Assembly (NCBI GenBank): GCA_001657295.1
Contig: LYSW01000044.1
Coordinates: forward strand, 1 to 41,099
Length of the DNA stretch: 41,099 nt
From: Oceanicaulis sp. BBD 1991-10
GTDB lineage: Bacteria > Pseudomonadota > Alphaproteobacteria > Caulobacterales > Maricaulaceae
Reading direction: 5' to 3'
A model generated the notes under the pieces. That model was not told the origin of the DNA, made no database searches, and saw nothing but the letters and a program-made list of their open reading frames with translations. Of the stretch, positions 7,275 to 15,373 are shown piece by piece (position 1 is the first letter of the stretch; every line of letters starts with the position of its first letter). The position numbers were made by a program, and so were the translations under genes.

Positions 7275-8261
7275 ATGCCCTCATTCCCAAGCACCCGACT
7301 GCGCAGGCTGCGTGCCGCCGACTGGACCCGACGCCTGGTGCGCGAGACGGCGCTGAGCCCGGATGATCTCATCTGGACCGTAATCGTCTCCGATCGCGCC
7401 GATCCGACCGAGCCGGTTCCGTCCATGCCCGGCGTCGAGCGGCTGAATGTATCGGAAGCCGCCAAAGCCGCCGTGCGCGCCAGGACTCTGGGCATTCCCG
7501 CGATCGCGATCTTCCCCAATATCGATCCGGGCCTGAAAGACGCCCATGGGTCCAAAGCCGATGATCCCAACGGCCTGGTCGCCGATTGCATCAAGGCGAT
7601 GAAAGATGCGGCCCCCGAAGTTGGGATCATCTGTGATGTCGCGCTCGATCCTTTCACCGATCACGGCCATGACGGATTGCTGGCGGCGGGTGAAATCCTC
7701 AACGACGCAACCGTCGAACGCCTGATCGATCAGGCCCTGATGCAGGCGGAGGCGGGCTGCGACGTGATCGCGCCGTCCGACATGATGGACGGCCGCATCG
7801 GCGCGATCCGCACGGCGCTCGACGAGGAGGGTTTTGAAAACGTCCTGATCCTTTCCTACGCCGCCAAATACGCCTCCGCCTTCTATGGGCCCTATCGCGA
7901 CGCGATCGGGTCCTCCACGGCCCTGCAGGGCGACAAGAAGACCTACCAGATGGACCCGGCCAATACGGATGAGGCTCTGCGCGAGGTCGCCCTCGACATC
8001 GAAGAAGGCGCGGACATGGTGATGGTCAAACCCGGCATGCCCTATCTCGATATCGTCGCGCGGGTGAAGGCGGAGTTCGAGATGCCGACCTACGCGTTTC
8101 AGGTCTCCGGCGAGTACGCCATGATCAAGGCGGCCGAGGCCAATGGCTGGATCGACGGGGAACGGGCGATGATGGAAAGCCTGCTGGCGTTCAAGCGCGC
8201 CGGCGCGGACGGGATTTTGACCTATTTCGCGCCGGAGGCCGCGGAGAGGATGACCGGCTAA
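7275..8261 (+). CDS. hemB: Delta-aminolevulinic acid dehydratase (porphobilinogen synthase), non-zinc type
   Basis: HemB joins two 5-aminolevulinate molecules into porphobilinogen, the second committed step of heme synthesis. The 328-residue protein has both Schiff-base lysines, Lys198 in SYAAKYAS and Lys252 in VMVKPGMPY. The metal-site segment reads DVALDPFTDHGHDG (121-134). The three cysteines of zinc enzymes are replaced by Ala/Asp, as in the magnesium-dependent or metal-independent alphaproteobacterial class. GGAGA lies 9 bases before the ATG. The gene is divergent from the valine operon across about 84 bases and appears monocistronic or paired with the small gene 8297-8578. Confidence 0.97.
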   Translation: MPSFPSTRLRRLRAADWTRRLVRETALSPDDLIWTVIVSDRADPTEPVPSMPGVERLNVSEAAKAAVRARTLGIPAIAIFPNIDPGLKDAHGSKADDPNGLVADCIKAMKDAAPEVGIICDVALDPFTDHGHDGLLAAGEILNDATVERLIDQALMQAEAGCDVIAPSDMMDGRIGAIRTALDEEGFENVLILSYAAKYASAFYGPYRDAIGSSTALQGDKKTYQMDPANTDEALREVALDIEEGADMVMVKPGMPYLDIVARVKAEFEMPTYAFQVSGEYAMIKAAEANGWIDGERAMMESLLAFKRAGADGILTYFAPEAAERMTG

Positions 8262-8296
8262 CCCTGTCGCAATCGACATGCTCTAGAGAAACAAAC

Positions 8297-8578
8297 ATGC
8301 ACCGATGCCCCCATTGTGGTCGCCGCTTGAGTTTCGGCGCGCTGATGGCGATGAACACGTCAGCGCTTGCCACCTGCTCTCAGTGCGGAGGGCGCTACTC
8401 CTGGACCGCATCCGGTCCGGGATTGCTGGTGATGTTCACCATCGTCTTCGCCGGCGCCTGGGGCCTGGTTCATTTCGCCCAAATGCTCAGCGCGACGGGC
8501 ATCTTGCTCGGCATTCCAGGTCTAATCGCGATAAGCGGGCTTGTCGCCTTTGGCTCGATGAGCACTCAGGCGCGCTAA
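8297..8578 (+). CDS. Small zinc-ribbon membrane protein of unknown function
   Basis: This 93-residue protein is not assigned to a named family. Two CxxC knuckles, CPHC (4-7) and CSQC (27-30), form a likely N-terminal zinc ribbon, with RYSW soon after. Two hydrophobic segments follow (about 42-62 and 67-85), so the ribbon is probably cytoplasmic with a membrane hairpin. The layout resembles the CXXC_20-CXXC-type small membrane proteins. It starts 35 bases after hemB with only a weak AGAGAA ribosome-binding site. Its stop overlaps the convergent TRIC-family gene by four bases. The coding call rests on paired CxxC motifs and a good hydrophobicity pattern. Function is unknown. Confidence 0.75.
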   Translation: MHRCPHCGRRLSFGALMAMNTSALATCSQCGGRYSWTASGPGLLVMFTIVFAGAWGLVHFAQMLSATGILLGIPGLIAISGLVAFGSMSTQAR

Positions 8579-9207
8579 TCCACACGTCCGATCGGCGGCA
8601 GACTCCATTTCCAGATGATCGCGCAGGCTCTTAAAGCGAACGCGGCAAGCGCCGCACCGGGCGCCGCCCAGCTCTCCGGCAGGCCGAAGAGCACGCTGAA
8701 GACATAAACCGCCGCGCCGAACAGGGCCGCGAGAGCGTAGACGTCTTCGCGCAGCACGAGCGGCACGTCATTGACGATGATGTCGCGCAGCAATCCGCCG
8801 AAAGCCGCGCTCATCACACCGGTCACCATGGCGATCGACCAGTGCACGCCCGCCGCCAATCCAGCCTGCGCGCCAATCACGCAAAAGACGCCAAGCCCGC
8901 CCGCGTCGGCCCACAGCAGCAGACGCCGGCGATTGCCTTCTTCGCCGCGCACCAATTCCGAGCCGTAATAGCCCAGAATGCCGCCAGCCAGGGCGATCAG
9001 GAGATATTGCGGCGCCGCCACCCAATAGACCGGCAGATCGCCCAGAATCAGGTCGCGAACGGTGCCGCCGCCCATCCCGGTGACCGCGCCGATCACCGCT
9101 GCGCCGAACGGATCGAGCTGTTTGCGCGCCGCCAGGATTCCGCCGGTCAGCGCAAATAGAAAAATCCCTGCGAAATCGAGCGTGATGAAGAGGTCCGCAA
9201 CGCTCAC
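8575..9207 (-). CDS. TRIC/UPF0126 family membrane protein (trimeric intracellular cation channel-like)
   Basis: This is a 210-residue integral membrane protein with about seven hydrophobic helices arranged as two similar halves. Each half carries a glycine-rich turn followed by RD: GGGTVRDLILG (about 47-57) and FGGLLRDIIVND (about 139-150). These are hallmarks of the bacterial YadS/UPF0126 family, homologous to animal TRIC cation channels. Its start is GTG in a GTGA overlap with the DUF389 gene, implying coupled translation. It is the last gene of the leftward cluster 8575-11086. Some bacterial relatives have been linked to amino-acid transport, so the substrate is open. Confidence 0.9.
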   Translation of the reverse strand: MSVADLFITLDFAGIFLFALTGGILAARKQLDPFGAAVIGAVTGMGGGTVRDLILGDLPVYWVAAPQYLLIALAGGILGYYGSELVRGEEGNRRRLLLWADAGGLGVFCVIGAQAGLAAGVHWSIAMVTGVMSAAFGGLLRDIIVNDVPLVLREDVYALAALFGAAVYVFSVLFGLPESWAAPGAALAAFALRACAIIWKWSLPPIGRVD

Positions 9208-10211
9208 GGCTCAAACCCCGCCCCGCCCGAGGCGGCGAAATGGGCCGCAATGACCGACAGCCCGACGATCATCACGAACCAGACCGCCGCGTTGACATAG
9301 ACCGAACGCTTGGCCGAGCGCCGTTCCAGCCAGGTGCGGGGCCTGACTCCTTTGAAGAAATAGACGAGCAAGGCCGCGAGATTGACCGCCACGACATTGA
9401 TCGCCAGCAGCAGGGCGGCGCGACCGGCCAGCGTGTATTCGCCGGCGCCGGCCAAAAGCCCCGCGGTCGCCGCGGGCGGCAAAAGCGCGACCGCGACCAT
9501 CACGCCGACCAGAGCCGCCGGCAGGCCCGTTGCGATCGACAGCGCCGCCGCCGCCCCGGCCGCCAGCGCCAGCGCCGGCGCGTCCAGACCGACGACCGTG
9601 CGGCTCATCAATTCGCCCGACGCCAGATTCGGGTCATAGACCAGGCCGATCAGAAAGCTGAGGCCCAGGCCCAGGCCCAGCCCGGCCAGGGCGGTGCGCG
9701 CGGCGCGCGTCATCATTTGCAGATCACCAAGCGCGCTGGCGAAGGAAAACGCCAGGATCGGACCGAGCAGCGGCGCGATCACCATCGCGCCGATCACCGC
9801 CGCGATATTGTCCGCTGACAATCCGAACACGACCACGAGCGTGGAGAGCGCCGTCAGCAGCAGAAAATCGGAATTGAGCCGCGCGCCTTTGGAAATGTCG
9901 TCGTAAAGCTCTTCGCGCAAAGCGAGCGTGCGCTGGCGGCGCGCATCGGCGTCCGGACTTTCGTCCAGCTTGGGCAGGCTGGCTTCAACCGGCAGCACCA
10001 CCAGGCGCCAGTCGGCCTCCTCCTCCATGATCGCCTGAATAGAATCAAGCGCCCTTTGCCCATCCCCGTCCTTGAAGACCAGACGCAGCAGCCGGCGACC
10101 GCGTTCGTCCCGCTCGGTGAGACGGTAATCCAGCGGATCCGCCTTGAGACAGGCCTTCACCAGCGATTGGACCCGATCTCCATCGGGGAAGGTGAGTTCG
10201 ATCAAGCGCAT
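9204..10211 (-). CDS. DUF389 (TIGR00341-type) membrane protein
   Basis: This 335-residue protein has a soluble N-terminal domain of about 100 residues and then the characteristic DUF389 membrane region. The entry to that region includes SDFLLLTALSTLVVVFGLSA (about 114-133) and NIAAVIGAMVIAPLLGPI (134-151), followed by further helices. The family is widespread but lacks an established biochemical function. Its start overlaps the preceding dehydrogenase stop (TGATG) and its stop overlaps the TRIC-family start (GTGA). Two unrelated multi-pass proteins are therefore made from one message with a soluble oxidoreductase. The family call is confident; function is unknown. Confidence 0.9.
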   Translation of the reverse strand: MRLIELTFPDGDRVQSLVKACLKADPLDYRLTERDERGRRLLRLVFKDGDGQRALDSIQAIMEEEADWRLVVLPVEASLPKLDESPDADARRQRTLALREELYDDISKGARLNSDFLLLTALSTLVVVFGLSADNIAAVIGAMVIAPLLGPILAFSFASALGDLQMMTRAARTALAGLGLGLGLSFLIGLVYDPNLASGELMSRTVVGLDAPALALAAGAAAALSIATGLPAALVGVMVAVALLPPAATAGLLAGAGEYTLAGRAALLLAINVVAVNLAALLVYFFKGVRPRTWLERRSAKRSVYVNAAVWFVMIVGLSVIAAHFAASGGAGFEP

Positions 10212-11086
10212 CAGCGCGAGTGTGCGTCACGCGCCTTGAGTCGCGCAATGAGGCTTGATGTGTCCCAGCGTCCGCCGCCCATGGCCTGAACCTCGGCGTA
10301 GAACTGATCGACGAGGGCGGTCAGCGGCAAGCGCGATCCATTGGCCCGCGCCTCATCTAGCGCAATGCGAAGATCCTTGCGCATCCAGTCCACGGCGAAA
10401 CCATGATCAAATTCCCCCGCGGTCATGGTGCGCCAGCGGTTTTCCATCTGCCAGCTTTGCGCCGCGCCTTGCGAAATCGCGCGGATCACCGTTTCAGGGT
10501 CGAGCCCGGCCGCTTCGGCGAAATGCAATCCCTCGGACAGGCCCTGCACCACGCCGGCGATGCAGATCTGATTGACCATCTTGGTCAGCTGTCCTGAGCC
10601 TGCCGGACCTGCGTGCACGACGGCCTTGGCGTATGCCCGCATGACCGGCTCGACGGTTGCAAAGACGCTGTTCTCGCCTCCGCACATGATGGAAAGCGCG
10701 CCGGCCTCCGCCCCCGCCTGCCCTCCGGACACCGGCGCGTCGAGGAAACCCGCACCATTTGTTGCGGCCGCGGCCGCAAGGTCGCGCGCGAGCTCGGCGG
10801 AGGCCGTGGTGTGATCGATCAACGCCGCCCCTTCGGCCAAATTCGGCAGGACGACATCGCTCACCGCCCGGACGTCGGGATCGTCGCCAAGGCACATGAA
10901 GACGATGTCGGCGCTTGAAACCGCGTCTGCGATATCGCGTGCGGCGCGTCCGGGATGATCCGAGGCCCAGGCGGCGGCCTTGGCGCCGGATCGGTTCCAG
11001 ACTGCGACCTCGTGGCCGGCGGCGGCCAGATGGCCCGCCATCGGGAAGCCCATGACCCCTAGGCCCAGGAAGGCTGTGCGCGCCAT
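10211..11086 (-). CDS. Beta-hydroxyacid dehydrogenase, 3-hydroxyisobutyrate dehydrogenase family
   Basis: This 291-residue NAD(P)-dependent oxidoreductase starts with the Rossmann motif FLGLGVMGFPMAGHL (6-20), which matches the usual nucleotide-binding signature. It has DAPVSGGQAGAEAG (116-129) and the catalytic lysine in GQLTKMVNQ, Lys169. It is a clear but divergent paralogue of the protein at 4069-4977. Its neighbours are a flavin reductase and two membrane proteins rather than valine genes, so another short-chain 3-hydroxyacid (for example tartronate semialdehyde, succinic semialdehyde or glyoxylate reduction) is equally possible. GAGG lies 6 bases before the ATG. Its stop overlaps the DUF389 start. 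Confidence 0.9.
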   Translation of the reverse strand: MARTAFLGLGVMGFPMAGHLAAAGHEVAVWNRSGAKAAAWASDHPGRAARDIADAVSSADIVFMCLGDDPDVRAVSDVVLPNLAEGAALIDHTTASAELARDLAAAAATNGAGFLDAPVSGGQAGAEAGALSIMCGGENSVFATVEPVMRAYAKAVVHAGPAGSGQLTKMVNQICIAGVVQGLSEGLHFAEAAGLDPETVIRAISQGAAQSWQMENRWRTMTAGEFDHGFAVDWMRKDLRIALDEARANGSRLPLTALVDQFYAEVQAMGGGRWDTSSLIARLKARDAHSR

Positions 11087-11106
11087 ATCAAACCTCGAAG
11101 CTCATG

Positions 11107-11577
11107 CTATCCGGCCTGGGCGTAGGCGGAGCGGTGAAAAACCAGGGCGGGTGCCGTGCGCGGCATGTCGAAAGCATCGACCCGGCCGATGATGATGTCA
11201 TGGTCGCCGCCCGCGTGGACCGCTTCGCGGGAGCATTCGAACCGGGCGACGCAGCCCTTCACCAAAGGTGCGCCGTCCTGCCCCGGCGACCAGGCTGCGT
11301 CCGACAGGCCCAGATCATCATTCTGGGCGCAGAACACCGACAGCGCCTCCTGATCGGCGGCGAGCACGTTGACGGCGAAATGCAGCGTGTCCCGGAACAG
11401 GCGGTAGCGTTTCCCGGCGCGATCGACCGACCAGAGGATCAGCGGAGGATCAAGCGAGACCGAGGCGAAGGAATTCACGGTCATGGCCATGGGACGGCCT
11501 TCGGCCATCAATGTGATCAGGGCCACGCCCGTCGGATAGCGGCCAAGCGCCTCACGAAAACTGCGGCTTGCGGACAA
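11107..11577 (-). CDS. Flavin reductase-like domain protein
   Basis: This is an FMN-binding split-barrel protein of the flavin reductase family, which supplies reduced flavin to monooxygenases. Visible motifs are FREALGRYPTGVALIT near the N terminus, MTVNSFASVSLDPPLIL and the FAVNVLA segment. The product is 156 residues if translation begins at the TTG at 11577. That start is preferred over the TTG at 11604 because AGGAGA (11584-11589) is exactly 6 bases upstream of it. It is the first gene of the leftward cluster, 20 bases before the dehydrogenase gene, and divergent from motB. No partner monooxygenase is visible here. Confidence 0.88.
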   Translation of the reverse strand: MSASRSFREALGRYPTGVALITLMAEGRPMAMTVNSFASVSLDPPLILWSVDRAGKRYRLFRDTLHFAVNVLAADQEALSVFCAQNDDLGLSDAAWSPGQDGAPLVKGCVARFECSREAVHAGGDHDIIIGRVDAFDMPRTAPALVFHRSAYAQAG

Positions 11578-11583
11578 AAGGCG

Positions 11584-11589
11584 TCTCCT
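11584..11589 (-). promoter_or_regulatory. Ribosome-binding site supporting a TTG start at 11577
   Basis: AGGAGA on the minus strand is 6 bases before TTG 11577. The longer reading from TTG 11604 would place this site inside the gene. Confidence 0.7.
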
Positions 11590-11663
11590 GATTCGTTTTG
11601 ACAACCGGGCCTTAACCCTGTTGCGCCATTGTGGCTTGAAACAATGCCAGAAGGTGGATGGGT

Positions 11664-12572
11664 ATGGCCTCGGATCAACCGGTCGTCATCAAGAAAGTCA
11701 AGAAGGCTGGCGGCCATGGACACCATGGCGGCGCCTGGAAGGTGGCCTATGCCGACTTCGTAACGGCGATGATGGCCTTCTTCCTGATGATGTGGCTCAT
11801 CAACAACACCGAGCCGGAACAACGCGAAGGCATTGCGGATTATTTCGCGCCGGCGAGCGTGTCGCGCACCACCTCCGGCTCCGGCGGCGTGCTGGGCGGC
11901 ACCGCCTTCGGCGACGAAGGCTCACGCGGCTCCGGCGCTGCGTCGGTCGTGGACCGGCTGGCCCCGCGCCCGGCCGAGACCCGCGAGCGCGAACAGCAAA
12001 CGACGGAGACGGAGGCCAGCGCCAGCCAGCCGGAAGTCACCATCGACGCCGTCGCCAGCGCGCTGGCGCGCCGCGAGGCGGCGGAGTTCGCCAGCGCTGA
12101 ACAATCCTTGCGTCAGGCCCTGATGGACATGCCGGAGCTGGCTGAATTGTCGCGTCATGTCATTATCGAAGAAACGCCTGAAGGGCTGCGCATCCAGCTC
12201 ATCGACGAAGAAGGCCGGCCGATGTTCTCGCCTGGCCAAATCGAACCCAATGAGCGCGCCAGGGTCCTGTTGCGCGCGGTGGGCGAGATCGCACAGACCC
12301 TGCCGAACCGTATCACGATCTCCGGCCATACCGACGCCAGCCCCGCGCCAAGCTCCGGTCCGTCGAATTGGGAGCTGTCCTCGGCCCGCGCCAACTCCGC
12401 GCTCAATGTCCTGCTGGAGACCGGGATCCCTGATCACCGCATAGCGGAAGTGCGCGGCAAGGCCGGCGCGGAACCGCTCTTCCCTGATGATCCCTATCTT
12501 CCGGGCAATCGCAGACTCTCGATCACATTGCTGCGTGAGGCGCCGGTGATCCCGCCCGGGCATAGCCTCTAA
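11664..12572 (+). CDS. motB: Flagellar motor stator protein MotB
   Basis: MotB pairs with MotA in the inner membrane and anchors the proton-driven flagellar stator to peptidoglycan. The product is about 302 residues. It has a basic His/Gly-rich N terminus, a single membrane helix with the essential aspartate in AYADFVTAMMAFF (Asp31), an Ala/Glu-rich linker, and a C-terminal OmpA-like peptidoglycan-binding domain (about 165-290) with ISGHTDA. The ATG at 11664 is chosen because AGAAGG is 9 bases upstream. The ATG at 11658 would leave only 3 bases. No motA is in the window. The gene is divergent from the flavin reductase. Confidence 0.93.
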   Translation: MASDQPVVIKKVKKAGGHGHHGGAWKVAYADFVTAMMAFFLMMWLINNTEPEQREGIADYFAPASVSRTTSGSGGVLGGTAFGDEGSRGSGAASVVDRLAPRPAETREREQQTTETEASASQPEVTIDAVASALARREAAEFASAEQSLRQALMDMPELAELSRHVIIEETPEGLRIQLIDEEGRPMFSPGQIEPNERARVLLRAVGEIAQTLPNRITISGHTDASPAPSSGPSNWELSSARANSALNVLLETGIPDHRIAEVRGKAGAEPLFPDDPYLPGNRRLSITLLREAPVIPPGHSL

Positions 12573-12665
12573 TCGTCCCGCATATTTGCGCTTCCACCCA
12601 CGCGCGCTTCCCCGCTAGCATGGGCGCTGGCTGCACCGTCAGGTGCGTTTCGGGGCGCCGCGCGT

Positions 12666-14519
12666 ATGGAAGATCAATTGGCCGCCGTCATGGACTGGCG
12701 CATGTGGGCGGTCCTGGCCGGCGTGTGCGTCGCGATCGTGTTCTACTGCTGGGACCGGTTTGAACTCGAGCTGGTGTCCGCCGCGATCATCTGCATCGCG
12801 CTGATCTTTTTCTACTTTTCCTTCCAAGGCGCGGATGATCCCGGGCCGGCGGAACTGCTCGCTGGCTTCTCCAATCCCGCGCTGATCACCATCATGGCGC
12901 TCCTCGTGGTCGGTCAGGGGATATTTCACACCGGCGCCCTGGAGGGACCGACCCGCACCTTGCTGGCGATGTTTGATGTCCGGCCAAAGCTGACGATCAT
13001 CAGCCTGTTCGCCTTGGTCTTTATCGTTTCAGCTTTCATCAACAACACGCCCGTGGTGGTGATGTTCATCCCGATCCTCGCCGCCATCGCCGCGCGGATG
13101 AAGGGCGCGCCGTCGGCGTTTCTGATGCCCTTGAGCTTTGTCTGCATCCTGGCGGGAATGACCACCCTGATCGGGTCGTCGACGAATCTGCTGGTGTCGG
13201 ATGCATTGCGCGAGGCGACGGGCGGCGGCCTCGCCTTCTTTGATCCGCTTTGGCCGGGCCTGATCCTGGCGGTCGTCGGTCTTGCCTACATACTCTTCGT
13301 CATGCCGCACCTGTTGCCCCACCATGAAGACGAGGAGGCTGACGCCTCCGGTTCGGCCGGTAAGCAATATATCGCCCAGATCGAACTCCACCCCGAGCAT
13401 CCGCTCGCCGGACAGCGGCCGGTGGCGGGTCTTTTCCCCGATCTCCAGGACATCACGGTCCGGATGATTCAGAGGGGATCGGACACGATCCTGCCTCCGT
13501 TCGACGATCTCGAACTGCAGGCCGGCGACGAGGTTATCGTGGCGGCGACGCGCAAACGCCTGACCGAGCTGTTGTCCAGCCGGCCCGAATTCGTCCGGGG
13601 CGTGCTCCGTTCAGCCGGCCCGAAAGACTCCCCCACGCGGGGGGAGCGGCTGGCCCTCACCGAGGCCGTGGTCTCACCCGGCTCACGCCTGGTCGGGCGC
13701 ACTGTTCGCCAGATCGGATTTCGCCACTCCGCAGGAGCGATCCTGCTCGGGGTCCAGCGCCGCTCGCGCATGTTGCGCGCCCGCCTCGGCGAGGTGCGCC
13801 TTGAAGCCGGCGACGTCCTCCTCCTTTTCGGCTCAGCGGACGCGATGACTCGGCTTCGCGCCGACCGCGACGTCCTGCTTATGGAATGGGCGACGAGCGA
13901 CCTGCCTGACATTCGCAAAGCCTCTCTGGCCCGCTTCATCCTGCTGGGTGTCGTCGCCGCCGCCGCGACAGGGCTGGTTCCGATCGTCGTGTCAGCCGTC
14001 GCCGGCGCGGTCTCGATGATTGCCGCCGGATGCCTGAATATTCGCCAGGCCGCCCGGGCCGTCGACCTAAAACTCTTCTTGCTGATCGGCTCGGCTTTCG
14101 CCTTGGGAACGGCGCTTCAAGCCTCGGGAGGCGCGGGCGTCATCGCTCAAACCGTGGTCCAGACTTTTGAACCTTTTGGCCCGGTCGCGCTCCTGTCCGC
14201 ACTATTCCTGGTCGTGATGGTGCTGACCAATGTGTTGTCCAACAACGCCACAGCGATCCTGTTCACCCCCATCGCCGTCACCGCCGCGATGCAGGCGGGA
14301 CTGGACCCGCACATATTTGCGCTGACTGTGCTATTCGCCGCCAACACCTGTTTTGCGACCCCGATCGGGTATCAGACCAATCTTCTGGTCATGGGCCCCG
14401 GAAAATATCGATTCGCTGATTTCCTGCGCGCCGGCGGGCCCTTGTCGGTTCTGATTTGGCTTGCCTTTACAGCCTGTTTGGCATTCGGTTTCGCACCGGT
14501 CTCCGGCGCGATAGGATGA
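12666..14519 (+). CDS. SLC13-family permease with two RCK_C (TrkA-C) domains
   Basis: This 617-residue membrane transporter belongs to the ion-transporter superfamily, with divalent-anion/sulfate-type permeases the nearest group. An N-terminal membrane bundle contains AFINNTPVVVMF and the SSTNLL hairpin motif. Two soluble RCK_C domains follow (about 235-310 and 320-400), and then a second bundle with NVLSNNATAI and the matching GYQTNLLV hairpin. The duplicated SSTN/YQTN motifs are the sodium and substrate sites in this fold. No strong ribosome-binding site precedes the ATG. The gene follows motB by 93 bases. That gap holds only a weak GCACC-GTCA-GGTGC hairpin near 12631 and no gene. The substrate cannot be told from sequence. 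Confidence 0.9.
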   Translation: MEDQLAAVMDWRMWAVLAGVCVAIVFYCWDRFELELVSAAIICIALIFFYFSFQGADDPGPAELLAGFSNPALITIMALLVVGQGIFHTGALEGPTRTLLAMFDVRPKLTIISLFALVFIVSAFINNTPVVVMFIPILAAIAARMKGAPSAFLMPLSFVCILAGMTTLIGSSTNLLVSDALREATGGGLAFFDPLWPGLILAVVGLAYILFVMPHLLPHHEDEEADASGSAGKQYIAQIELHPEHPLAGQRPVAGLFPDLQDITVRMIQRGSDTILPPFDDLELQAGDEVIVAATRKRLTELLSSRPEFVRGVLRSAGPKDSPTRGERLALTEAVVSPGSRLVGRTVRQIGFRHSAGAILLGVQRRSRMLRARLGEVRLEAGDVLLLFGSADAMTRLRADRDVLLMEWATSDLPDIRKASLARFILLGVVAAAATGLVPIVVSAVAGAVSMIAAGCLNIRQAARAVDLKLFLLIGSAFALGTALQASGGAGVIAQTVVQTFEPFGPVALLSALFLVVMVLTNVLSNNATAILFTPIAVTAAMQAGLDPHIFALTVLFAANTCFATPIGYQTNLLVMGPGKYRFADFLRAGGPLSVLIWLAFTACLAFGFAPVSGAIG

Positions 14520-14547
14520 TGCCGGTGCACAGCTAGGCAGGGCGTAC

Positions 14548-15312
14548 GTGACCCGATTGATCGCTGCAAAACAATTGCCGTTCTTCCTCACGGCGCCGTC
14601 GCCCTGCCCCTATCTGCCGGGGCGGATGGAGCGAAAGGTCTTCACCAAGCTGGACCTGGCCGATGGTCCGGGCTTGAACGACACCTTGACCCATGCCGGC
14701 TTCAGGCGCTCGCAATCAATCCTCTACCGGCCCGCCTGCGAGCGGTGTTCGGCGTGCAAATCCGCACGCATTCCGGTTTCGGAGTTCAAGCTCGGACGCA
14801 GTCAGCGCCGGACCCTGAACCGCAATTCCGGCCTGGAGCGCCGCACAAGGCCTGCAGAGGCGACTCCGGAACAATATGGCCTGCTCTCGCGCTATCTCGA
14901 TGCCCGCCATGGCGACGGCGACATGGCCGGAATGGACTTCTTCGACTTTGAAGGCATGGTCGAGGAAGGCGCGCAGCGCACCGAAATCGTCGAATACCGC
15001 ACGGGCGATGGACGCCTGATCGCCGCCGCGCTGGTCGACCGTCTCGTTGACGGATACTCCATGGTCTACAGCTTCTTCGATCCGGATGGCGAAGACCAAA
15101 GCTATGGATCCTTTATGATCCTGGACCATGTCCAGCGCGCGCAATCGGCCGGGCTGCCCTTCGTCTATCTGGGATATTGGGTGCAAGGCAGCGCAAAGAT
15201 GGCTTACAAGGCCCGCTATCGTCCGCTTGAGATTCTTGAACCGTCAGGATGGCGGCGCTTGGACGAAGACGGCCGGTCCGATCCCGCCGCCGCCATGGCG
15301 GGATCCGATTAG
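14548..15312 (+). CDS. bpt: Aspartate/glutamate leucyltransferase (arginyl-tRNA-protein transferase family)
   Basis: Bpt transfers leucine from Leu-tRNA to proteins with N-terminal Asp or Glu, marking them for ClpAP through the bacterial N-end rule. The 254-residue product shows PSPCPYLPGRMERKVF near residue 17 and RPACERCSACKSARIPV near 61, with the conserved Cys cluster. The C-terminal catalytic domain includes YLGYWVQGSAKMAYKARYRP. The start is GTG, because the N terminus then aligns with family members. The ribosome-binding site is weak. It sits 28 bases after the SLC13-type gene and could share its transcript. Confidence 0.95.
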   Translation: MTRLIAAKQLPFFLTAPSPCPYLPGRMERKVFTKLDLADGPGLNDTLTHAGFRRSQSILYRPACERCSACKSARIPVSEFKLGRSQRRTLNRNSGLERRTRPAEATPEQYGLLSRYLDARHGDGDMAGMDFFDFEGMVEEGAQRTEIVEYRTGDGRLIAAALVDRLVDGYSMVYSFFDPDGEDQSYGSFMILDHVQRAQSAGLPFVYLGYWVQGSAKMAYKARYRPLEILEPSGWRRLDEDGRSDPAAAMAGSD

Positions 15313-15373
15313 CAGAAACACAATGAGCCATGGGGCGTCGGCGAGGCGGATCCGGGCGTGGGGAGATGAATAA

